Below, piece after piece: positions 18,940-27,423 of a DNA stretch of 64,000 bases. Numbering within the stretch: position 1 is the first letter of the stretch; the number at the start of each line of letters is the position of its first letter. This DNA comes from Comamonas terrae (GTDB lineage: Bacteria; Pseudomonadota; Gammaproteobacteria; Burkholderiales; Burkholderiaceae_C), in assembly GCF_001544075.1 (NCBI RefSeq), contig NZ_BCNT01000005.1, positions 248,001-312,000 of the forward strand, written 5' to 3'. The notes below the pieces were generated by a model. The model saw nothing but the letters and a program-made list of their open reading frames with translations, was not told the origin of the DNA and ran no database searches. Position numbers and translations under genes: made by a program.

Positions 18940-19564
18940 CGCGGCTGTCCGGGGAAAGATGGGCGGTATCGGCCCAGCCTACCAGAGACAGGCCTTCGGG
19001 TGTCCACAGCAGGCGGTTGATGGCCGCATTGGTCAGCTCCCAGGTGCGCGGCGCCTGCAGATCCTGGCGCGTGGCCAGGCGGTACAGGGTGTCCATCACG
19101 CCGCCGTGGGCCACCAGCACGATCTGCTCGCCCTCGTGGCGGCTGGCGATGCGGTCCACCGTGCGCGCAATGCGCTCGCGCAGCATGGCGAGCGACTCGC
19201 CGCCGCCGGGCAGCACGTATTGCGGGTCGCGCCTGCGCCAGCGCTGCGCGGCCTCGGGATGGGCGGCCTCGATTTCCTTGAAGGTATGGCCCTGGAACTG
19301 GCCGAAGCAGCGCTCGCGCAGGTCGGGCTCGGCATGCAGCGCGGCCCCGGCAGCGCGGGCCACGGCCTGGGCCGTGGCATAGGCGCGCTGCAGATCGCTG
19401 CTGTAGATGGCGGCAATGGGCTCGTGGACCAGGGCGCGGGCGGCCTGCTCGGCCTGCCACAGGCCGGTATCGTTGAGCGGAACATCCAGATGGCCCTGGA
19501 TGCGGCCGTCCACGTTCCAGGTGGTTTCTCCGTGCCGGATGGCAATGATGCGCGTGACATGCAT
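18923..19564 (-). CDS. Histidine phosphatase family protein (phosphoglycerate mutase-like)
   Basis: A 213-residue protein with the catalytic IAIRHGETTWN motif near residue 10, the conserved SSDLQRAYATA segment, a second His in VLVAHGGVMDT and Arg residues of the phosphate pocket. It resembles alpha-ribazole phosphatase (CobC) and broad-specificity acid phosphatases of the GpmB type; no cobalamin genes are near. Start chosen at MHVTRII. Upstream in-frame codons have no ribosome-binding site. It is the first gene of a pair with the DSD1 enzyme. Confidence 0.9.
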   Translation of the reverse strand: MHVTRIIAIRHGETTWNVDGRIQGHLDVPLNDTGLWQAEQAARALVHEPIAAIYSSDLQRAYATAQAVARAAGAALHAEPDLRERCFGQFQGHTFKEIEAAHPEAAQRWRRRDPQYVLPGGGESLAMLRERIARTVDRIASRHEGEQIVLVAHGGVMDTLYRLATRQDLQAPRTWELTNAAINRLLWTPEGLSLVGWADTAHLSPDSRDEIHS

Positions 19565-19686
19565 GGCGATGGTGCAGACCTGTGCTCTTGGTAACCGGAC
19601 CATTGTCATGCAAACCGCCGCCGCGGGCTGCGACATGCGCGCGGTACTGTGCTGACGCCAAAGCAGCCAAGCCGGCCTGCAGGCGC

Positions 19687-19718
19687 AAAAAAGCCGATGC
19701 CCGTCCAGGTGCATCGGC
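19687..19718 (-). terminator. Intrinsic terminator of the DUF2501 gene
   Basis: A perfect 8-bp stem (GCCGATGC / GCATCGGC) with a ten-base loop is followed on the minus strand by TTTTTT, 20 bp after the stop codon. Confidence 0.8.
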
Positions 19719-19738
19719 GTGTGTGGAACCTTGTGCGG

Positions 19739-20248
19739 TCAGATCAGCGACTTGGCATGGTCGAGCACGAAGTCGCAGGCCTTTTCCCTGAGGTTGCTCT
19801 TGACCTTGTCGAGGCTGAAGCTCTGGCCGTTTCCGCCCTTGACCAGGCCCATGAGCCCGTTCTGGTAGCCCTCGTCCCGGGGTTCTTCCTGCTGGCCCAG
19901 GCCCAGCTTGCCCAGCAGCTGGTTCTTGACCTGGGCGGCCTTGTCGGCGTTCAGGTAGTTGTTCCTCATGCAGTAGGTGATGACGCCGGCCGCATTGCTG
20001 GCCGTGCCCGAGCCCGTGAGGCCGCCCAGACCCAGAGCCGACAGCGCCGGGCCTCCGCCCACACCGCCGCCGGCATTGCCCAGCATGCCGCCCAGGCCCG
20101 CTGCGCCGGAGCCGCTTTCGGTTGCGCCACCGCCCAGCTGTCCACCCAGCTGGCCGCGCAGGGCATCGGTCAGGCCGCCGGCCTGCACGCTGAAGGCGCT
20201 GGCGGCCAGGGTGGCGCAGGCCAGCGCAGAGAGGGCAAATCGCTTCAT
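19739..20248 (-). CDS. DUF2501 domain protein, exported
   Basis: A 169-residue protein with a signal peptide (MKRFALSALACATLAASAFSVQA). A long Gly/Ala/Leu-rich middle (residues 25-85, repeats of GLGG and LGG) leads to the conserved DUF2501 block VITYCMRNNYLNADKAAQVKNQLL. The family includes E. coli YjjA; its function is unknown. It is a single gene with its own terminator and probably resides in the periplasm. Confidence 0.9.
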   Translation of the reverse strand: MKRFALSALACATLAASAFSVQAGGLTDALRGQLGGQLGGGATESGSGAAGLGGMLGNAGGGVGGGPALSALGLGGLTGSGTASNAAGVITYCMRNNYLNADKAAQVKNQLLGKLGLGQQEEPRDEGYQNGLMGLVKGGNGQSFSLDKVKSNLREKACDFVLDHAKSLI

Positions 20249-20396
20249 GCTGTATTCCTTTCCGTGGTCGGCGGCGGCGCCTGGCCGCGTAACCGAGAGG
20301 CCTGCACGTTAGCACGCGCCGGCTGCGCGCATGCATGGGCAAGTGTGGAAGATTGCAAAAACGCCGGGCAGCGGTCCGGCTGCTCCACCGGCGCCC

Positions 20397-21077
20397 TCAG
20401 CGCACGGAGGTGCCGGCCGGCGCGGCCGCCGGAGCGGGTGCCGGTGTGGCTGCGGCGGCCGGGGCAGCGGCCTGGACCGGCTGGATCACCGTGCGCACAT
20501 TGCGCGATCCCTGCGGCGGACGCGGAAAGCCGGTCAGCGCAGCATCGAACAGAATGCCGAAGATGGCCGGGTCGTCGGTCCAGACATCCTGGCGCTGGGC
20601 CGAGGTCTCGTAGACGATCTGCTGGGTCTTGATGTCGCGCATCACCAGGCTCACGGCGCGGTAGTACTCCAGCGGCGGCTCGTTGAACATGCCGCCCCCG
20701 AAGCCCCAGCCCCAGCCTCTGCCGTAGCTCATGCCCCAGCCCCAGCGCGGGCCCCAGTACGGGTCGTAATAGGGCCAGCTCGCGTAGTCGCGCGCATAGC
20801 GGGCCACGGCGCTGATCTGCACCACCAGGCTGGCGCGCGCATCGTCGCGCGTCAGCCCCACGCGGGCCAGCGCCTGCTGGGCCTGGGCCTCGATGGCGGG
20901 AAAGCTCAGCTGGCCCTGCTGCGAGGGCAGGGTTTCCAGCCGGTAGGTCGGCGGCGCGGGAATGGCGCCCAGCGAGGAATAGCTCTGCACCGTGCTGTTG
21001 ACTTCGCGCACCGTGCTGCAGCCCGCGAGCAGGGCGGTGGCCGTGAGCGCGATGGCGTAGATCCAGCGCTTGTTCAT
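20397..21077 (-). CDS. DUF4136 lipoprotein
   Basis: A 226-residue lipoprotein with a clear lipobox (LLAGC, Cys20). The DUF4136 core covers residues 25-185, including the YRLETLP start and the IVYETSAQR segment. A Gly/Trp/Tyr-rich patch sits in the middle (WGWGMSYGRGWGWGFGGG), and a low-complexity Ala/Pro tail ends the protein. The family is found in outer membranes of Gram-negative bacteria; its function is unknown. It is a single gene downstream of the ttcA terminator. Confidence 0.9.
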   Translation of the reverse strand: MNKRWIYAIALTATALLAGCSTVREVNSTVQSYSSLGAIPAPPTYRLETLPSQQGQLSFPAIEAQAQQALARVGLTRDDARASLVVQISAVARYARDYASWPYYDPYWGPRWGWGMSYGRGWGWGFGGGMFNEPPLEYYRAVSLVMRDIKTQQIVYETSAQRQDVWTDDPAIFGILFDAALTGFPRPPQGSRNVRTVIQPVQAAAPAAAATPAPAPAAAPAGTSVR

Positions 21078-21096
21078 GCTTGCTCTCCTGTTCGTG

Positions 21097-21123
21097 AAAA
21101 AGGCCCGCGGGTGACGGGCCTTT
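21097..21123 (-). terminator. Intrinsic terminator of the SDR-folB-ttcA operon
   Basis: A GC stem (GGCCCG / CGGGCC, extended by A-T pairs) is followed on the minus strand by TTTTT, 40 bp after the ttcA stop. Confidence 0.8.
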
Positions 21124-21163
21124 GTTGGACCTTGGGCGGCCGCTTTGGTTCAACAGCCGCGCT

Positions 21164-22153
21164 TCAGGACAGTTGTATCACCTGCATGCCGGGCAGGCCG
21201 GCGGCAACCGGAAGCTCTTCATGGTCAAACGCCATGTCGCCGTTGGGGTCGGCGATGCCCGTGGCCCGGGCGTTCTTGAAGTCGTGCAGCTCGGGGTCCA
21301 TCATGTGCGTGGTCACGATGTTGCCCATGGCGCGGAACATGCTTTCGATGCGACCCGGGAACTTCCGGTCCCATTCGCGCAGCATCTCGCCCACGGCCAC
21401 GCGCTGCAGGCCGTCCTGGCTGCCGCAGAGGTTGCAGGGGATGATGGGGAAGTTCTGGTATTGGGCCCAGCGCGTCGTGTCCTTCTCGGGCACGTAGCAC
21501 AGGGGCCGGATCACCACATGCCTGCCGTCGTCGGAGACCAGTTTGGGCGGCATGCCCTTCATGCGGCCGCCATAGAACATGTTGAGCATCAGCGTCTGCA
21601 CGATGTCGTCGCGGTGGTGGCCCAGCGCCACCTTGGTGCAGCCCAGCTCGTCGGCCACCTTGTACAGGATGGCGCGGCGCAGGCGCGAGCACAGGCCGCA
21701 GGTGGTCTTGCCCTCGGGCACCACGCGCTTGACGACGCTGTAGGTGTCCTGGTTCTCGATGTGGTAGTCCACGCCGATGCTCTGGAAATACTCGGGCAGG
21801 ATGTGCTCGGGAAAGCCGGGCTGCTTCTGGTCCAGGTTCACGGCCACGATGTCGAACTTCACGGGCGCGCGCTTTTGCAGCTTGCGCAGGATGTCCAGCA
21901 GCGTGTAGCTGTCCTTGCCGCCCGACATGCAGACCATGACCTTGTCGCCTTCCTCGATCATGTTGAAGTCGAGGATGGCGCGGCCTACTTCGCGGCACAG
22001 GCGCTTTTCGAGCTTGATCTGCTCGCGCTCGATCTTGATCTTGTTGGGCTTGGCTTCGCCTTCGGGCGCCGCAGCAGTTTCGGCCGCGTCCAGGGCGGCA
22101 GCCTCTTCGGCAATCCAGGGGTTGTCGTTCACAGCATTCATGGGGTTCACCAT
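21164..22153 (-). CDS. ttcA: tRNA 2-thiocytidine(32) synthetase TtcA
   Basis: A 329-residue iron-sulfur enzyme that thiolates C32 of some tRNAs. The PP-loop is SGGKDSY (about residues 77-83). Two CxxC pairs, in TTCGLCSR and IPCNLCGS, hold the [4Fe-4S] cluster; HHRDDIVQT is also typical. The start overlaps the folB stop by 7 bp (ATGGTGA), so the two are coupled. Another in-frame ATG lies 4 codons later. It is the last gene of the SDR-folB-ttcA operon. Confidence 0.97.
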   Translation of the reverse strand: MVNPMNAVNDNPWIAEEAAALDAAETAAAPEGEAKPNKIKIEREQIKLEKRLCREVGRAILDFNMIEEGDKVMVCMSGGKDSYTLLDILRKLQKRAPVKFDIVAVNLDQKQPGFPEHILPEYFQSIGVDYHIENQDTYSVVKRVVPEGKTTCGLCSRLRRAILYKVADELGCTKVALGHHRDDIVQTLMLNMFYGGRMKGMPPKLVSDDGRHVVIRPLCYVPEKDTTRWAQYQNFPIIPCNLCGSQDGLQRVAVGEMLREWDRKFPGRIESMFRAMGNIVTTHMMDPELHDFKNARATGIADPNGDMAFDHEELPVAAGLPGMQVIQLS

Positions 22154-22518
22154 TGTCCGGTTTCGATGCGAATGGCCACTTCGCAGTCATCAAAAATTTC
22201 CAGCTTCGCGATCTTCACGCGCACGCCGCGCACGCCAGGCAGCTGCAGCAGGCGCTGGGCCAGCTTGCCGATCAGGCTCTCGAGCAGGTTCACATGCTCG
22301 GAGGTGCACTCGTCGATGATGATCTGGCGCACCTTGCGGTAGTCCAGCACATGCAGGATGTCATCGTCACGCGGCGCCAGGGGCTGGGGCCCCAGGTGGA
22401 GCTCGGCATCGACCTGGATGGGCTGGGGCGCATTCTTCTCGTGCGCAAGAATCCCCAGGCTGGCGTCGAAGCGCAGGCCCGTGAGGGTGAGTATCTGTTG
22501 TCCGGAGGCGGAAGTCAT
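22147..22518 (-). CDS. folB: Dihydroneopterin aldolase
   Basis: A 123-residue protein of the FolB fold for folate synthesis (7,8-dihydroneopterin to 6-hydroxymethyl-dihydropterin). Recognisable parts are the substrate Glu and [13 protein letters not shown] start, the [11 protein letters not shown] helix, [13 protein letters not shown] and the closing [11 protein letters not shown]. Family length is normal. It lies 31 bp after an SDR that may be a dihydromonapterin reductase (FolM-like), which fits a pterin operon. Confidence 0.93.
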   Translation of the reverse strand: MTSASGQQILTLTGLRFDASLGILAHEKNAPQPIQVDAELHLGPQPLAPRDDDILHVLDYRKVRQIIIDECTSEHVNLLESLIGKLAQRLLQLPGVRGVRVKIAKLEIFDDCEVAIRIETGQW

Positions 22519-22549
22519 TGCAGTTGTTGTGCGGTGCCGTAGCAGGCGC

Positions 22550-23344
22550 TCACATCATCGAAAAATCGCGCTCGAAGCGCTGTAAGTGCTGGCCGCCATC
22601 GACCAGCAGGGTGGTTCCTGTCATCGCCCGGTTCTCCAGCGCGAAGCACACGGCCGAGGCAATGTCCTCGGCGCTGGAGGAGCGGCCCAGCGGGCTCATG
22701 GCGTGCAGCTGCTCGAAGCGCTCCTGGCTCAGCATGTGGCTGGTCAGCGTGAGGCCCGGCGCCACGCCGACCACGCGCACGCGCGGCGCTAGCGCCAGCG
22801 CCAGCATGGTGTTGGCAGCCTCCAGCGCCGCCTTGGAAAGCGTGTAGCTCAGAAAGTCCGGATTCTGGTTCCAGAGCTTCTGGTCCAGCACGTTGACCAC
22901 GGCGCCCTGGATGGGTTCAGCCTGCCCGCCTTCGGCCGCGGCCCGCTCCTCGAGGTGGGCATGCAGTGCCTGGGCCAGCAGGATGGGTGCGCCGGTATTG
23001 CTGCGCAGGTGCGCCTCCAGCGCCGCATAGCTGAAGTCGTGCACATCGTCGTGCTCGAACAGCGAGGCGTTGTTGACCACGGCGTCGAGGCGGCCGAAAT
23101 GCTGCACGACGCGCGGCACCAGGGCGCGCACCGCGCTCTCGCCAAAGAAATCTGCATCAAAAGCCGCGCTGTTGCCCGACAGCTCTGCGCAGGCAGCTAC
23201 GGTTTCAAGAGCTTCCTGCCGGGAGCCGCGGTAATGCACGGCCACCTGCCAGCCTGCACGGGCCAGCGCCAGGGCCATGTCGCGTCCCAGGCGACGGGCA
23301 GCGCCGGTCACCAAAACAGTGCGTGTTCGGGCAAGGGAGGACAT
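22550..23344 (-). CDS. SDR family oxidoreductase, possible FolM-type pterin reductase
   Basis: A 264-residue short-chain dehydrogenase. The NADP(H)-binding motif is TGAARRLGRDMA; an Arg after it favours NADPH. NNAS follows at about residue 92, and the catalytic Tyr and Lys are in SYTLSKAALE. Linkage with folB suggests dihydromonapterin/dihydrofolate reduction as in FolM or pteridine reductase; this is inference from context and the TGxxxRxG form. The start codon is only 10 bp from the divergent methyltransferase start. Confidence 0.9.
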   Translation of the reverse strand: MSSLARTRTVLVTGAARRLGRDMALALARAGWQVAVHYRGSRQEALETVAACAELSGNSAAFDADFFGESAVRALVPRVVQHFGRLDAVVNNASLFEHDDVHDFSYAALEAHLRSNTGAPILLAQALHAHLEERAAAEGGQAEPIQGAVVNVLDQKLWNQNPDFLSYTLSKAALEAANTMLALALAPRVRVVGVAPGLTLTSHMLSQERFEQLHAMSPLGRSSSAEDIASAVCFALENRAMTGTTLLVDGGQHLQRFERDFSMM

Positions 23345-23354
23345 TCGTGGAAAA

Positions 23355-24482
23355 ATGCGGGTTGTGACGACAGAACCCTCAAGTTTAACGAGCGCCTTGC
23401 AATCGCGTATTGCACAGGAGATTGCCGCAGCCGGCGGCTGGCTGCCTTTCGACCGGTTCATGGCGCTGGCGCTGTATGCGCCGGGCCTGGGCTACTACGC
23501 CAACGAGACGGCCAAGTTCGGGGCCCTGCCCGAATCGGGCAGCGATTTCGTGACGGCGCCGGAGATCTCGCCGATCTTCGGCCAGCTGGTGGCCGCGCAG
23601 CTGGCCGAGGCGCTGGACAGGACAGACACCCGGGAAATCTGGGAGTTTGGCGCCGGCACGGGGGCGCTGGCCCTGCAGATCCTGGACGAACTGGCTGCCC
23701 GGGGCCGCCTGCCCGCGCGCTACACCATCGTCGACCTCTCGGGCACGCTGCGCGCCCGCCAGCAGCTCAAGCTGGCCCGGTACGAGCATCTGCTGCGCTG
23801 GGTGGACGCGCTGCCCGACGCCATGGAAGGCGTGATCGTGGGCAACGAGGTGCTGGATGCCATGCCGGTGCAGCTGCTGCAGCGCACGAAGGGCCAGTGG
23901 TTCGAGCGCGGCGTGGCGGTGAGGCAGGCCGAGGGCGGCGAGGCCTTTGCCTGGGAGGACCGGCCGACCGGGCTGCGCCCTCCCGTGGAGATCGACGGCC
24001 CGCACGACTACCTGACCGAGATCCACCGCCAGGGCGAGGCCTTCATCCGCACCCTGGGCGAGAAGCTCCAGCGCGGCGCGGCCTTCTTCATCGACTACGG
24101 CTTCGGCGAAAGCGAGTACTACCATGTGCAGCGCCACATGGGCACGCTGGTCTGCCACTACCAGCACCAGGTGGACAGCGATCCGCTGGTGCAGGTGGGC
24201 CTCAAGGACATCACGGCCCATGTCAACTTCACGGGCACGGCCGTGGCCGCGCAGGATGCGGGCTTCGAGGTGCTGGGCTATACCAATCAGGCCCACTTCC
24301 TGATCAACTGCGGCCTGGCGCCCAGGATGGATGCGGCCAACCTCAAGGCGCGCTCCATGGCCGCCAAGCTGGTGATGGAGCACGAGATGGGCGAGCTTTT
24401 CAAGGTCATCGCCCTGTCCAAGGGCGTGCAGCCCTGGGCGCCGCTGGGCTTTGTGCGCGGCGACCGCACCCACCGGTTGTAA
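23355..24482 (+). CDS. SAM-dependent methyltransferase, NDUFAF7/MidA family (COG1565)
   Basis: A 375-residue enzyme of the family whose mitochondrial member methylates an arginine of complex I subunit NDUFS2. Diagnostic parts are FDRFMALALYAPGLGYY, the SAM loop EFGAGTGALALQIL, GNEVLDAMPV and IDYGFGESEYY. Target here is unknown; a respiratory complex I subunit is a reasonable guess. The ATG at 23355 is preceded by an A-rich stretch but no clear ribosome-binding site; a GTG two codons later is an alternative. Its start is 10 bp from the divergent SDR start, so promoters must overlap the opposite gene. It ends 4 bp from the stop of a convergent Bug gene. Confidence 0.9.
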   Translation: MRVVTTEPSSLTSALQSRIAQEIAAAGGWLPFDRFMALALYAPGLGYYANETAKFGALPESGSDFVTAPEISPIFGQLVAAQLAEALDRTDTREIWEFGAGTGALALQILDELAARGRLPARYTIVDLSGTLRARQQLKLARYEHLLRWVDALPDAMEGVIVGNEVLDAMPVQLLQRTKGQWFERGVAVRQAEGGEAFAWEDRPTGLRPPVEIDGPHDYLTEIHRQGEAFIRTLGEKLQRGAAFFIDYGFGESEYYHVQRHMGTLVCHYQHQVDSDPLVQVGLKDITAHVNFTGTAVAAQDAGFEVLGYTNQAHFLINCGLAPRMDAANLKARSMAAKLVMEHEMGELFKVIALSKGVQPWAPLGFVRGDRTHRL

Positions 24483-24486
24483 CGCC

Positions 24487-25479
24487 TTATTGTTTCTCCA
24501 GCCCCGCGGCCTGGATGATGCCGGCCCAGTGCCTGAACTCGGTGCGCGTGAAATCGCGGAACGCAGCCGAGCCCAGCAGGCGCGGCTCGCCGCCCAGGGC
24601 CGCGACCCGGGCCTTGAATTCGGGGCTGCTGGCCACCTTGAGCGTGGCCGCCTCCAGCCGCTGGACGACGGAGCGCGGCGTTCCCTTGGGCGCCAGCACG
24701 CCGTTCCAGGTGGCGGTGACGAAGGACGGGAAGCCGCTTTCCTTCATGGTCGGCACCTGGGGCAGCTGCGGCAGGCGCTCGGCGGAGGTCACGGCCAGCG
24801 CCTTGAGCTTGCCGCTCTGGATGAAGGGCAATGCCGGCGTGATGTTCTCGAAGATGAAGTCGATCTGGCCGCCGATCAGGTCGCTCAGGGCCGGAGCGCT
24901 GCCCTTGTAGGGTGCATGGACCAGGTCCAGCCGGGCGGCGCTCTTGAGCAGCTCGCCCGACAGGTGCACGGTCGAGCCCACGCCCGGCGAGCCATAGCTC
25001 ATGCCGCTGCGGCGCTCGCGCGCATGGCTCACCAGTTCGGCCACCGACCTGACCGGCGTCCTGGCCTCGTTGACCACCAGCACATTGGGAATGGAGGTCA
25101 CCAGCGCGATGTATTCGAAGTCGTCCAGGCTTTTTTCGCTGAGGTTGCGGTACAGGCTGGGGTTGATGGCCTGCGTGCCCGCCGTGCCGAACAGCAGCGT
25201 GTAGCCGTCATTGGCGGCCGCCGCGACGCGGCTGGCGCCAATGGCGCCGTTGGCTCCGGGCACGTTCTCCACCACCACCGGCTGGCCCAGCGCCTCGGCC
25301 AGGCCCTGGCCGACCAGGCGCGCCACCACGTCGGTGTTGCCGCCGGGCGCGAAAGGCACGACCAGCTTGATGGCGCGGCTGGGGTAGGTGTCGGCGGCGG
25401 CAAAGACCGGGGCGGCAAGGCCGGCGGCCAGCAGCGCGGCGGCCCGGAGGAATTGTTGGCGGGAGAAGGTCTGGGGCAC
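24487..25479 (-). CDS. Bug-family (TctC-like) periplasmic solute-binding protein
   Basis: A 330-residue protein with a signal peptide (RQQFLRAAALLAAGLAAPVFA), then the Bug motifs IKLVVPFAPGGNTDVVARLV, NVPGANGAIG, YTLLFG and HAPYKGSAPAL. I prefer the GTG at 25479, which gives the standard length; in-frame ATGs at 25539, 25554 and 25569 would add a polar stretch before the signal. No permease genes are adjacent, so it is an orphan receptor. The ligand is unknown. Confidence 0.88.
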   Translation of the reverse strand: MPQTFSRQQFLRAAALLAAGLAAPVFAAADTYPSRAIKLVVPFAPGGNTDVVARLVGQGLAEALGQPVVVENVPGANGAIGASRVAAAANDGYTLLFGTAGTQAINPSLYRNLSEKSLDDFEYIALVTSIPNVLVVNEARTPVRSVAELVSHARERRSGMSYGSPGVGSTVHLSGELLKSAARLDLVHAPYKGSAPALSDLIGGQIDFIFENITPALPFIQSGKLKALAVTSAERLPQLPQVPTMKESGFPSFVTATWNGVLAPKGTPRSVVQRLEAATLKVASSPEFKARVAALGGEPRLLGSAAFRDFTRTEFRHWAGIIQAAGLEKQ

Positions 25480-25690
25480 GGAATGTCTCGCTGTCTCGTT
25501 GTTGTCCACGGGCGTGGGATCCGGCCCTGCAGGGCGCATGGCCTGGCCGATCATGGGCAGGGAGCGCAATTGACGTCAATCAATCTTTGGGAAGCACTTC
25601 ATTCACAAACGGAATGGCAGGCTGCGCCATCCCGGCCCCTGCGTCGGCAGTGGTGTCAGGGTTCCGGCGGCCGCCTATACTGGCGGCCTC

Positions 25691-25891
25691 ATGATCCGCT
25701 GGCTGCTCATCATCTTCCTGGCCCTGCTGCTCATCAACGGCCTGCATGCCTGGCTGGAGCGCATCGGCCTGGGCCGCCTGCCGGGCGACTTGCGCTTCAG
25801 GCTCTTCGGCCGCGAATTCTTCCTGCCCGTGGCCAGCACCGTGGTGCTGAGCCTGATTGCGGCGCTGGTCGCACGGTTTGTGAAGCTGTGA
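25691..25891 (+). CDS. DUF2905 small membrane protein
   Basis: A 66-residue protein with two membrane helices (residues 3-22 and 45-63) flanking the family motif GRLPGDLRF. Full-length for the family. Function unknown. Upstream spacing leaves about 200 bp to the divergent Bug gene. Confidence 0.9.
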   Translation: MIRWLLIIFLALLLINGLHAWLERIGLGRLPGDLRFRLFGREFFLPVASTVVLSLIAALVARFVKL

Positions 25892-26005
25892 GAACGTGTT
25901 CTCAGGCCATCCGTCTGGCTTGAATCCCGGGGCGCCGGCTGCACATGCAGGGAGTGCGGCGAGGCCATGCGAAGGGCTGCCGCGTCCGAACGAGAAAGGC
26001 TTCCC

Positions 26006-26440
26006 ATGTCCGATTCCCTGCACTATGTCTGCCCTCACTGCCACACGACGAACCGCATCGCGCGCGCGCAACTGGGCAACCAGCCCAGTTGCGGCAGCTG
26101 CCACCAGCCGCTGGTCACCGGCGAGCCCGTGGCGCTGGATGCCGACAGCTTTGCCAGGCACACGGGCCGCAGCCAGCTGCCCGTGGTGGTGGATTTCTGG
26201 GCGCCCTGGTGCGGCCCCTGCCGCATGATGGCGCCAGGCTTTGCCCAGGCCGCCAAGACGCTGGCCGGCCAGGCCCAGTTCGCCAAGCTCGATACCGAGG
26301 CCCATCCGCAGACTTCGGCCCCATTCGGCATCCGCAGCATTCCGACCATGGTGGTGTTCAAGGAAGGCAAGGAGCTGGCGCGCATCTCGGGCGCCCTGCC
26401 GCCCGGCGAGATCGTGCGCTGGGTGCAGTCGGTGATCTGA
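26006..26440 (+). CDS. trxC: Thioredoxin 2 (TrxC)
   Basis: A 144-residue cytoplasmic thioredoxin with an N-terminal zinc finger (CPHC and CGSC pairs, residues 9-32) and the redox site WAPWCGPC at about residues 67-74. The family reduces disulfides and is often OxyR-controlled. Start chosen at MSDSLHYVCPHC. The longer frame upstream lacks the family N-terminus. Confidence 0.95.
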   Translation: MSDSLHYVCPHCHTTNRIARAQLGNQPSCGSCHQPLVTGEPVALDADSFARHTGRSQLPVVVDFWAPWCGPCRMMAPGFAQAAKTLAGQAQFAKLDTEAHPQTSAPFGIRSIPTMVVFKEGKELARISGALPPGEIVRWVQSVI

Positions 26441-26510
26441 GAGATTGCAAATAGCGCGGGGTTTGTCGCCTCTTTAACGGTGTTTTGGCGGCGCAGCCAT
26501 CAATCTGTAC

Positions 26511-26532
26511 GGGTTTGAGCGCTTTCAAACCC
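26511..26532. promoter_or_regulatory. Inverted repeat before the acid phosphatase gene
   Basis: GGGTTTGA and TCAAACCC form a perfect 8-bp inverted repeat with a 6-base gap, ending 8 bp before AAGGAG. It could be a regulator site or an mRNA hairpin that modulates translation. Confidence 0.3.
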
Positions 26533-26549
26533 ATGACACAAGGAGACAG

Positions 26550-27413
26550 ATGATGAATGCCCCTCTCGGCGCGGCGCTGGCCGCTTCCCTGGCCTTGCTG
26601 GCCGCCTGCACCACCACCGCTTCACCGCCCGAATCGCAGCCGCCCGTGTCGGCCGCGCAGGTCGGCGAATCCCGGCCCGGCTCGGGTTATCTCAAGGGTT
26701 ATCTGGCGCACGGCGAGCTGCCCGACAGCCTGGCCCTGCTGCCGCCACCGCCGGCGGCGGATTCGGCCGCGCTGGCGGCCGATGGCCAGGCCTACCGCGC
26801 GCTGACCGCCTTGCGCGCCGGGCCGCGCGGCGCCCAGGCCGCCCGGGACGCGCAGCTGCGCTTTCCGCAGGCCGCAGACGCGTTTGCCTGCGCGCTGGGC
26901 GTGGAGGTCTCCGAACAGGCCACGCCGCACCTGAACATGCTGCTGCGGCGCACGCTGTCGGACGCGGGACTGGCCACTTACAAGGCCAAGGACCATTACC
27001 AGCGCACACGGCCCTTCGTCACATTCAAGGAGCCCAGCTGCACGCCTGCCGACGAGCCGGCCCTGGCCCGGGACGGCTCCTATCCGTCGGGCCATTCGGC
27101 CATAGGCTGGGCCTGGGCGCTGGTGCTGACCGAGGTGGCGCCCGAGCGCGCCGATGCGCTGCTGCAGCGCGGGCGTTCGTTCGCGCAGAGCCGGGGCGTG
27201 TGCGGAGCCCACTGGGCAAGCGACATCGAGGCGGGCCGCCTCATGGGTTCGGCCGTGGTGGCGCGGCTGCATGACAACGCGGTGTTCCGGGCGCAGCTGG
27301 CCCTGGCGCGGCAGGAGGTGGCCGCCGCCCGCGGCAAGGGCAAGGTGCCCGATGCCGCCGCCTGTACCGCGCAGCAGCAGGTTCTGGATACCTCGGTCCG
27401 GCTCGCGCCCTGA
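26550..27413 (+). CDS. Class A non-specific acid phosphatase (PAP2 superfamily), lipoprotein
   Basis: A 287-residue exported phosphatase. The three-part signature is complete: KDHYQRTRP, GSYPSGHS and QSRGVCGAHWASD, with the His nucleophile in the last block. The N-terminus has a lipobox (LLAAC, near residue 20), so it is likely anchored to a membrane facing the periplasm. PhoN/PhoC enzymes release phosphate from many organic phosphates. AAGGAGACAG precedes two in-frame ATGs; either could be used. It is convergent with cca, with 10 bp between stops. Confidence 0.92.
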   Translation: MMNAPLGAALAASLALLAACTTTASPPESQPPVSAAQVGESRPGSGYLKGYLAHGELPDSLALLPPPPAADSAALAADGQAYRALTALRAGPRGAQAARDAQLRFPQAADAFACALGVEVSEQATPHLNMLLRRTLSDAGLATYKAKDHYQRTRPFVTFKEPSCTPADEPALARDGSYPSGHSAIGWAWALVLTEVAPERADALLQRGRSFAQSRGVCGAHWASDIEAGRLMGSAVVARLHDNAVFRAQLALARQEVAAARGKGKVPDAAACTAQQQVLDTSVRLAP

Positions 27414-27423
27414 GCCGTGGCGG

